A stretch of DNA of 64,000 nt from Oscarella lobularis. Lineage: Eukaryota > Porifera > Homoscleromorpha > Homosclerophorida > Oscarellidae. Shown here one piece after another: positions 1 through 11,000 of this stretch. Each line of letters opens with the position of its first letter. Position 1 is the stretch's first letter. The stretch lies in contig NC_089188.1 of assembly GCF_947507565.1 (NCBI RefSeq), forward strand, positions 1,798,001 through 1,862,000, read 5' to 3'. Made by a program: the position numbers and the translations under genes. The notes beneath the pieces were generated by a model that saw only the letters and a list, made by a program, of their open reading frames with translations, was not told the origin of the DNA and did no database searches.

Positions 1-1010
1 GCATACGTACTTCGCCGGCAGGCGGCATACGTACTTCGCCGGCAGGCGGCATATATATACCGGCAGGCGGCATATATGTATCGGCAGTCGGCATATATAT
101 ACCGACATGCGGCATATATATACCGGCAAGCGGCATACGTACTCCGCCGGCAGTCGGCATATATATACCGGCAAGCGGCATACGTACTCCGCCGGCAGTC
201 GGCATATATATACCGGCAAGCGGCATACGTACTCCGCCGGCAGGCGGCATATATATACCGGCAGGCGGCATATATACCGGCAAGCGGCATACGTACTCCG
301 CCGGCAGTCGGCATATATATACCGGCAAGCGGCATACGTACTCCGCCGGCAGGCGGCATATATATACCGTCAGGCGGCATACGTACCTCGGCGGCATACG
401 TACTTCGCCGGTAGGCGGCATATATATACCGACAGGCGGCATACGTACTCCTCTGGCAGGCGGCATATATATACCGGCAGGCGGCATATATGTACCGGCA
501 GTCGGCATATATATACCTGCAGGCGGCATATATATACCGGCAGGCGGCATACGTACTCCTCTGGCAGGCGGCATATATATACCGGCAGGCGGCATATATA
601 TACCGGCAGGCGGCATACATACTCCGCCGGCAGGCGGCATATATATACCGGCAGGCGGCATATATGTACAGGAAGTCGGCATACGTACTTCGCCGGCAGG
701 CGGCATAAGTACTTCGCCGGCAGGCGGCATATATATTTCGGCAGGCGGCATACGTACTTCGCCGGCAGGCGGCATATATATACCGGCAGGCGGCATACGT
801 ACTCCTCTGGCAGGCGGCATATATATACCGGCAGGCGGCATATATGTACCGGCAGGCGGCATATATATACCGGCAGGTGGCGGCATACGTACTTCGCCGG
901 CAGGTGGCATATATATACCGGCAGGCGGCATACGTACTTCGCCGGCAGGCGGCATATATATACCGGCAGGCGGCATACGTACTCCGCCGGCAAGCGGCAT
1001 ATATATATTT
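1..1010. repeat. Tandem array A, block 1 (21/24-bp units)
   Basis: The block is a minisatellite made of two related monomers. The 21-bp form reads GGCATATATATACCGGCAGG followed by C; the 24-bp form starts GGCATACGTACTCCGCCGGC and ends AGGC. The two alternate irregularly, with point variants such as CTCCTCTGG and GTCGGC. Because both unit lengths are multiples of three and the units lack stops in several frames, long meaningless reading frames appear on both strands. The block continues beyond the left window edge and ends at a TATATATATTTTTCTG junction that recurs at the end of the other two A blocks. Confidence 0.97.
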
Positions 1011-1154
1011 TTCTGGAATTTATTACAGGAGAGCAGTTGGCCAGTCCCTTGTAATTTCATGTAATTTATTACAGGAAAAAACAGTTGACCAGTCCCTTGT
1101 AATTTCATGTAATTTATTACAGGAGAGAACAGTTGGCCAGTCCCTTGTAATTTT
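1011..1154. repeat. Tandem array B, block 1 (~49-bp units)
   Basis: About three copies of an AT-rich unit containing TGTAATTTATTACAGGAGAG and CAGTTGGCCAGTCCCTTGTA. It is unrelated in sequence to unit A and sits between two A blocks. Each unit holds the inverted pair TGTAAT/ATTACA. Confidence 0.95.
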
Positions 1155-1918
1155 TCTGTTATATATACCGACAGGCGGCATATATATACCGGCATACGGC
1201 ATACGTACTCTGCCGGCAGGCGGCATATATATACCGGCAGGCGGCATATATATACCGGCAGGCGTCATATATATTCCGGCAGGCGGCATATATATTCCGG
1301 CAGGCGGCATATATATACCGGCAGGCGACATATATGTACAGGAAGTCGGCATACGTACTTCGCCGGCAGGCGGCATAAGTACTTCGCCGGCAGGCGGCAT
1401 ATATATTTCGGCAGGCGGCATACGTACTTCGCCGGCAGGCGGCATATATATACCGGCAGGCGGCATACGTACTCCTCTGGCAGGCGGTATATATATACCG
1501 GCAGGCGGCATACGTACTCCTCTGGCAGGCGGTATATATATACCGGCAGGCGGCATACGTACTCCTCTGGCATGCGGTATATATATACCGGCAGGCGGCA
1601 TACGTCCGGTAGGCGGCATACGTACCTCGCCGGCAGGCGGCATACGTACTTCGCCGGCAGGCGGCATATATATACCGGCAGGCGGCATATATATATACCG
1701 GCAGGCGGCATATATATACCGGCAGTCGGCATATATATACCGGCAGGCGGCATACGTACTCCGCCGGCAGGCGGCATATATATACCGACAGGCGGCATAC
1801 GTACTTCGCCGGAGGCGGCATATATATACCCGCAGGCGGCATACGTACTCCGCCGGCAAGCGGCATATATATACCGGCAGACGGCATACGTACTCCGCCG
1901 GCAAGCGGCATATATATA
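1155..1918. repeat. Tandem array A, block 2
   Basis: Second block of the 21/24-bp monomers. Its first ~150 bp, together with the preceding B units, are nearly identical to the start of block 3 (compare 1079-1300 with 3139-3360), which shows that the composite B-A junction was copied as a unit. It ends at the same TATATATATTTTTCTG junction as blocks 1 and 3. Confidence 0.96.
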
Positions 1919-3220
1919 TTTTTCTGTAATTTATTACAGGAGAGCAGTTGGCCAGTCCCTTGTAATTTTCCTGTAATTTATTACAGGAAAGAACAGTTGG
2001 CCAGGCCCTTGTAATTTTTCGGTAATTTATTACAAGAAAGAACAATCTGCCAGTCCGTTGTAATTTGACTGTAAGAAAGAACAGTTGGCCAGTCTCTTGT
2101 AATTTCACTGTAATTTATTACAGGAGAGAACAGTTGGCCAGTCCCTTGTAATTTTCCTGTAATTTATTACAGGAGAGAACAGATGGCCAGTCCCTTTTAA
2201 TTTCACTGTAATTTATTACACTAGTGAACAGTTGGCCAGTCTCTTGTAATTTTTCTTTAATTTACTACAGGAAAGAACAGTTGGCCAGTCCCTTGTAATT
2301 TTTCTTTAATTTACTACAGGAAAGAACAGTTGGCCAGTCCCTTGTAATTTTTCTGTAATTTACTACAGGAAAGAACAATTGGCCAGTTCGTTGTTATTTG
2401 ACTGTAATTTATTACAGGAAAGAACAGTTGGCCAGTTCCTTGTAATTTCACTGTAATTTATTACAGGAGAGAACAGTTGGCCAGTCCCTTGTAATTTTTC
2501 TGTAATTTATTACAGGAGAGAACAGTTGGCCAGTCCCTTGTAATTTTTCTGTAATTTATTACAGGAGAGAATAGTTGGCGAGTTCCTTGTTATTTAGTTG
2601 GCCAGTCCTTTGTAATTTTTCTGACAGGAGAGAACAGTTGGCTAGTCCCTTGTAGTTTCCTGTAATTTATTACACTAGAAAACAGTTGACCAGTCCTTTG
2701 TAATTTTCTTGTAATTTATTACAGGAGAGAACAGTTGTCGAGTTCCTTGTTATTTAGTTGGCCAGTCCTTTGTAATTTTTCTGTAATTTATTACAGGAGA
2801 GAACAGTTGGCCAGTCCCTTGTAATTTCCTGTAATTTATTACAGGAGAGAACAGTTGGCCAGTCTCTTGTAATTTCACTGTAATTTATTACACTAGTGAA
2901 CAGTTGGCCAGTCCCTTGTAATTTTCCTGTAATTTATTACAGGAGAGAACAGTTGGCCAGTCCCTTGTAATTTTTCTGTAATTTATTACAGGAAAGAACT
3001 GTTGGCCAGTCCCTTTTATTTTCACTGTTATTTATTACAGGAGAGAACAGTTGGCCAGTCCCTTGTAATTTCACTGTAATTTATTACACTAGAGAACAGT
3101 TGGCCAGTCCCTTGTAATTTCACTGTAATTTATTACAGGAAAAAACAGTTGACCAGTCCCTTGTAATTTCATGTAATTTATTACAGGAGAGAACAGTTGG
3201 CCAGTCCCTTGTAATTTTTC
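1919..3220. repeat. Tandem array B, block 2 (longest)
   Basis: The longest run of the ~49-bp unit, roughly 1.3 kb. Variants include units with ACTAGTGAACAG or ACTAGAGAACAG in place of ACAGGAGAGAACAG and shortened units around 2580-2640 and 2745-2765 where ATTTAGTTGGCCAGTCC is joined directly to the previous unit. Such truncated units suggest unequal exchange or slippage. Confidence 0.96.
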
Positions 3221-3936
3221 TGTTATATATACCGACAGGCGGCATATATATACCGGCATACGGCATACGTACTCTGCCGGCAGGCGGCATATATATACCG
3301 GCAGGCGGCATATATATACCGGCAGGCGGCATATATATACCGGCAGGCGGCATATATATACCGGCAGGCGGCATACGTACTCCTCTGGCAGGCGGTATAT
3401 ATATACCGGCAGGCGGCATACGTACTCCTCTGGCAGGCGGTATATATATACCGGCAGGCGGCATACGTCCGGCAGGCGGCATACGTACTTCGCCGGCAGC
3501 GGCATACGTACTTAGCCGGCAGGCGGCATACGTACTCCTCTGGCAGGCGGCATATATATACCGGCAGGCGGCATATATGTACCGGCAGTCGGCATATATG
3601 TACCGCAGTCGGCATATATATACCGGCAGGCGGCATACGTACTTCGCCGGAGGCGGCATATATATACCGACAGGCGGCATACGTACTTCGCCGGAGGCGG
3701 CATATATATACCGGCAGGCGGCATACGTACTCCGCCGGCAAGCGGCATATATATACCGGCAGACGGCATACGTGCTCCGCCGGCAGTCGGCATATATATA
3801 CTGGCAGGCGGCATACGTACTTCGCCGGCAGGCGGCATATGTATACTGGCAGGCGGCATACGTACTCCGCCGGCAGGCGGCATATATATACCGGCAGGCG
3901 GCATACGTACTCCGCTGGCAAGCGGCATATATATAT
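3221..3936. repeat. Tandem array A, block 3
   Basis: Third block of 21/24-bp monomers. Its left end duplicates the left end of block 2 and its right end duplicates the right ends of blocks 1 and 2; the middle differs in copy number and in 1-3 base deletions (for example GCCGGAGGCGG at 3648-3658). No coding content is proposed. Confidence 0.96.
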
Positions 3937-4492
3937 TTTTCTGTAATTTATTACAGGAGAGCAGTTGGCCAGTCCCTTGTAATTTCACTGTAATTTATTA
4001 CAGGAGAGAACAGTTGGTCAGTCCCTTGTAATTTTTCTGTAATTTACTACAGGAAAGAACAATTGGCCAGTTCGTTGTAATTTGACTGTAATTTATTACA
4101 GGAAAGAACAGTTGGCGAGTTCCTTGTTATTTAGTTGGCCAGTCCTTTGTAATTTTCCTGTAATTTATTACAGGAGAGAACAGTTGGCCAGTCCTTTGTA
4201 ATTTCCTGTAATTTATTACAGGAGAGAACAGTTGGCCCAGTCCCTTGTTATTTTACTGTAATTTATTACACTAGTGAACAGTTGGCCAGTCCCTTGTAAT
4301 TTTATTACAGGACAGAACAGTTGGCCAGTCCCTTGTAATTTTTCTGTAATTTATTACAGGAAAGAACTGTTGGCCAGTCCCTTGTAATTTCACTGTTATT
4401 TATTACAGGAGAGAACAGTTGGCCAGTCCCTTGTAATTTTTTTGTAATTTATGACAGGAGAGAACAGTTGGCCAGTCCCTTGTAATTATTCT
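3937..4492. repeat. Tandem array B, block 3
   Basis: Last run of the ~49-bp unit, ending at TGTAATTATTCTGT where the sequence becomes unique. Copies with ACTAGTGAACAG and with ATTTAGTTGGCC recur as in block 2, so block 3 looks like a shorter derivative of the same array. Confidence 0.95.
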
Positions 4493-4671
4493 GTATGATT
4501 GAGGAAGAGAAGAATACTTGATCATCGATGATAATATTCATCATCATCACCATCAAGTACCCTTCTCTTTTTTCCTTCACGTTGCACTCTGCTTTATATT
4601 TTACTGTTACACCTGCAATTTCATGCAAGACAAACCGAGACATTTTTCTAAACTAAAACTTGTTTCTTTAG

Positions 4672-4839
4672 GCAAAGAAAGAAGCTGGGGAGCAGTTGGT
4701 TAACTATCTCTCTCAACTAAAGAGGATGGGCGTTGATCTTAATCAGTATTTGGCTAGTCAGAATCCAAAGCCGGCAAAGGTAACAAGAATCATGTCCGCC
4801 GGTGAAAGTACAATTCCAGTACATATTCACAGCAGTTAG
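4672..4839 (+). CDS. Terminal exon of an unidentified upstream gene (partial)
   Basis: A pyrimidine-rich acceptor (TTGTTTCTTTAG) ends at 4671. The next 55 codons are open and finish at TAG 4837-4839. The peptide begins AKKEAGEQLVNYLSQLKRMG and contains VDLNQYLASQNPKPAK, an amphipathic helix-like stretch. A GTAACA donor at 4780 is an alternative exon end. It is not part of MED12, whose conserved N-terminus starts at 5012. I do not recognise the family. If the model is right, the preceding exons lie left of the window and the whole satellite array sits in the last intron of this gene. Confidence 0.45.
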   Translation, partial: AKKEAGEQLVNYLSQLKRMGVDLNQYLASQNPKPAKVTRIMSAGESTIPVHIHSS

Positions 4840-5011
4840 CATTTTTTGCTAGTGTTGCAAAAAAGAGCCTCTTTTTCATTTTCACGTTTTGTTTTTCACT
4901 AATCGAACTGATCAGCACACTAGTCTTCGATGGTGTCAAAATATGGTGTCAACAGAGGGCTGGCTTCGATGGGTAGGAGTTCTCACGAAGCGTACGTTAG
5001 GAAATCCGGTG

Positions 5012-8000
5012 ATGGGTTCTCGCGAATTACGGCCACTGAAGAAGCAGAAATTTGGTCCACCGGACATTTTTAGACAGGATCCCAACCAAGAAGAGGTTTC
5101 GCGTAGCTTTAGTCGAAGGGGGGCCCCTCCACTTGACGACGCACCTCGCTCGCCAGGACCGCCTGAACGACGAGACGGTGACGAGGGGATTTCGAACCGA
5201 AAACCGCGTCCAAGATGAAGTACTGGAGCAGAAGCGAAGTCACGAACGTGTTGGATGGCGTTTTTAGACGAGTTCAGCAGCATCTCTACTGGCGAATCCA
5301 ATTTTTGCCCTTTCAGATCAGGTCGAGAAAGACATTGTCTGTGGATTTAGACAGTGAAATCTCGTTCCTTCTTTTCTTAGGTGAAGAATAGCTTTGATGG
5401 AATACTGAAGGCGAAGCGAAAGTACAACACATTTCAAGACACAAGCAAGAGAAAGCTGCAACTCAATCAGAAAGAGCACTTTCTATTTGTAAGGGGAGAG
5501 GAGAGGGACATGAGAAATATAGAGTCCCGGCGACTACTAGAGCCTTAGCTTTATAGTCTCAGCCACTTATGAGAGTATCAAGTCACCGCGGCTCAACGAG
5601 GCTCAACGAGAGCCTCAGTTTCAGCCACTGTAGCTATGTATGTCTGTTATACTCTGTCTTTAAGGTGACGCCTAAGACCAAGAACGCAACATTAGGCTGG
5701 TTTCAGAGTTTGGCACAGGAAAAGTTTCCGCTTAGTTTATCTCGAAAGGTAGAATAGAGACTTCGTCTTGAGTTTGTGACAATATCAATTTCACCTAGAT
5801 ACCAATATTTAATAAGAAGGAGGAAATTCTAGATAATCTGTGTGATCATTCCGTTCCAATGCTAAGAGCAGCCTGGTGCATAAAGATTTGCGAAGCAGGC
5901 GCGTCATCTATGTCTGGTTTAAAATAATCGATTAACAGTGTTTTTAACAGCGGCTTCAGAAACTAAGTCAAATAAAAAGAGGCCAGCAGGAGATGCCTCT
6001 CGAGGTGTCTTTCCTTCTTTTTCTTTTTGAGTCGGCCTAGTGATCCGTTCCTTGCAGAGTGGACTGGAATAATAACTCGTTATTTGAAAGACGTTATGGG
6101 CAAGTTGACGGAGTATTATTCATCCGCGGCTCCGGCGAGCGTCCTTCCTGGTTCCGGCTCCTTTTTTCCTCAAAGCCAGAAACCGGCGTTGGAAAACGCT
6201 CTCAAACAGTGGTCGTACGTCACTCAACTCGCCCAGCACATGTATCAGGTAGTAAACGAACAGGAGACGGGGAATAGAAACAGTGACGTTGTTTTTTTCT
6301 TCTATGAGGAATTTCTTTTGAATCGCCACGATTTTCTCACGTGGCTTATCGACCAGATGAGGCTTCTTAAGTCGGAGGAGGAAGGCGTTCTCAAACTCTT
6401 GCTACCTCAAGCCTTGAAGGTTTGTCTTCCGTATGGCTCTCACTACTAGAAAGTCTTAATTCTTTCCCAGTACCTACCATGCATTGTCAAGTCCCAGTAC
6501 TTATCGCGAAGTTTGGCCTTCGTCTGCTGTCGGCATCTCGTCTCGCTCTGCTTTCACGAAGAGGAAAGCTTTGATAATGGAACGTTGAGAGGAAATACCG
6601 ACGCCGCCAGTGGGGAAGACACTGCATCCAAAGTTAAATTTGATGAAGGTAAGCAGGCCACTTCCAACAGATAAACTGGGAACGTATTATTTTAGAATCC
6701 TTGCTGGTCGAATATAAGAACTGCAGTTACCATCGCAATCTCGTCCTCAGCTTGTCGAGTCTTTTGCAGACGGTTACACTTGGCTGTCCGTCCGCCTTGG
6801 TCTATATGCCGTCGCCGATAGGATCAATCGATTTGATGGCATCTGGAAATTTTTTCTCAATGGCGACGAAATTCAGCTCGCCACTCGACATTCTGCCGTT
6901 GGCTCCGTCGGAATTGCCTTTTTCAGAAAAGATTACTCCTGCTATGAAGGACGAAGTAGAATTTTTCATATAATAAGGAACTACATTTGTCTACGCGTTT
7001 TTGTCTCAGGCTGTTAGTCGCCTAGTGGAGGACGAAAATGAAATTTGCCAGCGAAGCTTGGCAGCGGAGAAGAGATGGAAAATGAACGTGGACGACCATT
7101 CTGAAGAAGGTAATTGGCTGAAAATTCATTGCAAGACGAAAAACCGTTTTTCTCCTCTAGCTCGGACCGTTGACTCGTTGCTGTCTCTTCTCGAAGACTT
7201 AGATAAATTCGAATACGGAAAGGCGGGTCTCCACGGCTCCGTAGAGGAGCTCTACGGAAAAATTTTTACCGAAAACAGTCGCGAATCGGTACGACGTTGC
7301 ACTTTGCGTCCAACCCGCGCGTGCAATTGCCTTATTGCAGTGGTTTGAGTTTGTTATACCGCTGCTTTGCGACTGGGCCGTGAACGCATACTCCGGTGGT
7401 CTGCAGCGCGTATTCATCGTTGCGAGGCTTCTCCACGTAGCGCAGGCTCGCCTTCACAAGGCAAGACTTCGTTTTGTTCTCACACAGCGGAGGATTCAAT
7501 CCAACTCCCTTTTTTTTTCCTTGCAGCCTTCTCCCGTTCGTAGTGCTCTTGAGCACGAGGCGAGAGACGCCGGTGACGGTGGCGGAGAAGCTGGCGTTCG
7601 ACACGAGATGGACGGGGTGGACGACGACGACGACGACGACGGCGTTTCCGTTGCTTCACTCGATTGCCTCAATTTCCCTTTCCGCGACAAGCTAATGCTC
7701 TATTTGGACTCGACGGCTCCTTATCCTCTCGCAGGTACATCGATCTGTCGCAGCTCTTTGAACTACGACGATATTCTTCTCTATATAGACGAAGGCTCGT
7801 CTGCGACCGATTCTCCATTTCAGCGTTTTGTCGTTCTTTTCGGTGAGCTCATTCGCACCGGCGTCTTCTCGTACCACACGTATCTCAGCACGCTGATATC
7901 GCGCGGAGACTTGCAGGCAACTCCCAATCAAGGCGGCATCGACGGCGGCGACGCGAACGCGACGACGGCTAACAGGACGACTACGATGACGATGGAGTTG

Positions 8001-11000
8001 TTTAAGATTGGCGGCGGCGTAGACGGCGAAAACGACGAGACGATGGAAACGACGACGACAACGGCAGAATCTCAGTCGCCGCCGCCGCCGCCGTCACTCG
8101 GCTCAAAACGCCGTCGATCCGATAGCGAGAACCAGGACTCTTTTCCGCCGACGAAAGTGGCTTTGATCGGCGACGTTTTCGGCGGTTCTCTCGACGATTT
8201 GTCGCCGTCGAGCGACAGTCCCGACTCGCCGACGGCTGTCACCATGGCGACGACGACGGGAACGGGTACGATGGCTAATCCGTCGTTGCAGCGGCAACCG
8301 TCGACGGCGCGACATTTCAGCTACGCCCTAAATTTTCCCATTCCCGAGGAAATGTGCTCGGAATATTTCACGAATCAGCGACTCGTCGTCTTGTACGGCG
8401 TCGGTCGGCAGCGCGACGAGGCGATGGAGAAGCTTCAGCTCGTGACCGACGAAGTGTGCCAGCACTTGGCCGACATCGACGAGCAGACGCCGGGAAGCGT
8501 CGTCTATCAGACGTCGCACGACGACGCCGTGAAGAGTTTCATGTCGGCGACGCATTTCCATCGGTCGCGAGTCATTCATACGTGTCGTGAGAAGATTTTA
8601 GGCGGTGGCGGCAGTGGAAAAGTTACGCGGTACAAAAACGTCTCGTCAGCGAAATTGGAGTTCGTTATCGAGTTGATGGAGCTGTACGGCGACGTGAATG
8701 CCATGCTGGAGCTCGTCGAGGAGTTGCTCATAGGCGAGTCGCTCTACGAGAGTAGCAATGACGACGACGACGACGTTGAACGGGGAAGCGGCGACGCGCG
8801 AAAAGGAAGCGACGAGGCCGGCGTTGCTAAGCACGGCGACGAGGGATCGGTCAAAGGCTCGAGCGGCGAATACGTCGTCAGTTTGAAACTTGTTCCCTGT
8901 CTGTTGAGCGTCCTGAGAAAGTATCGGCAGTGCGTGTTGCTGTCTCAACGATGCACGGAAATCGTTTTTGAAGGGTAACGTCGTCGTCTTCTTCGCTTTC
9001 TTTTCTCGAACGTTTTCTCAGGCTTTATCGCGTCGTCAAAAACGCGTCGAATCTGTCGAGTTGCAAAGGCGTGGAAAGATCCGTTTTAGTTTTTCTCTAC
9101 TCCTTGTATACGTCCTGCGAGCATTTGAAGGTGAAACTACAACGTCGTTTTTTTTTGTGTTGGCATGGGAAATTTCTTATAGGTTGCGTGTGAAAGTGCA
9201 TTTGGAAAGAAAGCCACTGAAGTAAGAGAGTCGGTTTTCTCAGTAAGCAGTCCAGCTCGCACAGATCTGAAGCCAAACGCCTCGATCTTCCCTCACCTTC
9301 AAGATCCCAGGTACTGAAAACGAGTGGGTGCCACCTGTACGAAGTCGAATTGATCGGAAATTAGGACGGTGAAAGCAAAGGCCATCTTCTCTGAAATCAG
9401 AAAAGATCCGGCTAATCTTCACGGATTCGTGTATCGCATTGTAACGCTTCTGTGTCAGGAGCAAACTACTACGCGGTATTCTAGGCGCGTGTTATGCCCT
9501 TTCTCTTTCTAAGCGCATTTCCCTTTGGAATCAAGCTTGCAAGGCTTTGCTTCTCTGTGCGTGAAGGCTATAGCTCGTTGCAAGGGTCTCTCCGCCGAGT
9601 TTCTCGGCGCGCTTCGCGCGATGGCGTGCATAGGAAAAGAAATTGGCTACACGGTTCTTATGAGGGACATAGACGTAAGGAGCGAGCATCGATGCTAGGA
9701 CTATATTTATTTTGAATTCATTTAGTTCAAGAGTCCCTCGGTTCAAGATCAAATTGCGAATTTCACGGCCATTCTCGTCGCTCAGAGCGCCTTTTCTCTC
9801 AAGGACGTACTGACATTAGTCGTTCAGCCGTCGTTGCAGTCTGCACGGCTGCGAGGTGAGCTGCTTCATCCCGCAGGACGAGGAGAGGTCTTTATCTGAT
9901 TCATAGGCGAATCTGCCGAGCAGGGCGTTCGTTTGACTTGCCAGCTCCTGACTCATTTGCTGACCGAACGAGACGAAAGCGAAATTGTATCCAAAAGAGG
10001 TCTGTATTCGGCTCATCATCAAATGAGCGGAAACGTATCGATCATCAATGCCGCTGATCGCCGATGCCTTCAAGCGGCTCGAGAAGAACTCGACTTAGGG
10101 ACTATCTTTAATGTCATCAAAGTAGGAGCCCACGGAATGTAAAAATAACCTTATTTCTCATTCGGAAATGTCTACAGATGCTTTTGAAACTAAATGCTGC
10201 CGCTATTGGCGTGGGAGGTCGATTCAGCACCGTTGGAAATATGACGTTAACGGCTCAAACTCTGGCGAGCATTTGCCATCAGCCGTGGATGAAGGCGTTG
10301 TTTCTCGGCCGCTTGGAAGCGCTTCGTAGCGACGAAATGCTAATGGATTTGTCGTTTGTCGCATCCGAAGTAAGATTGCTGTATCCAAAAGCGGTCGAGA
10401 CACGTTGTGCCCTTTCCTTAGGCTCTTTGTCTGTTGCAACTTGTTTGCCATCCAGACGGTTCGTCGTCTCACGAAGAAGAGTCGCCAGAGGATGCTGCAC
10501 AGAGAATTCTGGAGGTGATTATTGACGATTGACCGCCAATGGCTCTAACTCCTATTTTTTAGCATCTCAACCAGTGGAACTTCCAAACGTCATTTTTAGA
10601 ACTGCAGCTTCTCATACGTCAGTTTCAAGACGATCCGACGGTATGTATCTGCGACGGTTAGACTCGTCGTTTTTTTTTTTTGACGGGTGTCTTTCTAGCA
10701 ACACGAACGCATTTTGAACACGATCGCTCAGTGCGTCAGCGACGTTTTCTGGTCGCCGGAGACGCATTGCACGCCTGGATCGGCGAGCAAAGATGTCGTC
10801 AATTTGTCCAACTTGCACGTCTGGCTCGTCGTTCCTCTCATATCCCAACTTCCTCCAACCGTTCAGGGAGCGCTTCTTCAAGCGGCTGGAGAAGTTCTGA
10901 ACAGGGAGAACTGGTGGAAACCCAATCCGGACAAAAACATTGACTCGACGAAGTAAGATGATGAAATTGAGATTGATTTCTTCTTTTCTTATCAGATGAA

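Noticed and set aside
76-3993. Many long reading frames on both strands with Tyr/Arg/Ala- or Met/Pro/Ala-rich repeats
   Set aside because: They are translations of the 21/24-bp satellite units, are open in several frames at once, and have no start or splice context.
1-4492. CRISPR-like repeat array
   Set aside because: Repeats are head-to-tail with no unique spacers, and the window is eukaryotic.
7692-8948. Several minus-strand Arg-rich frames
   Set aside because: Shadows of the Asp/Ser-rich MED12 coding sequence; GAC/GTC-rich codons read as Arg/Val-rich on the other strand.
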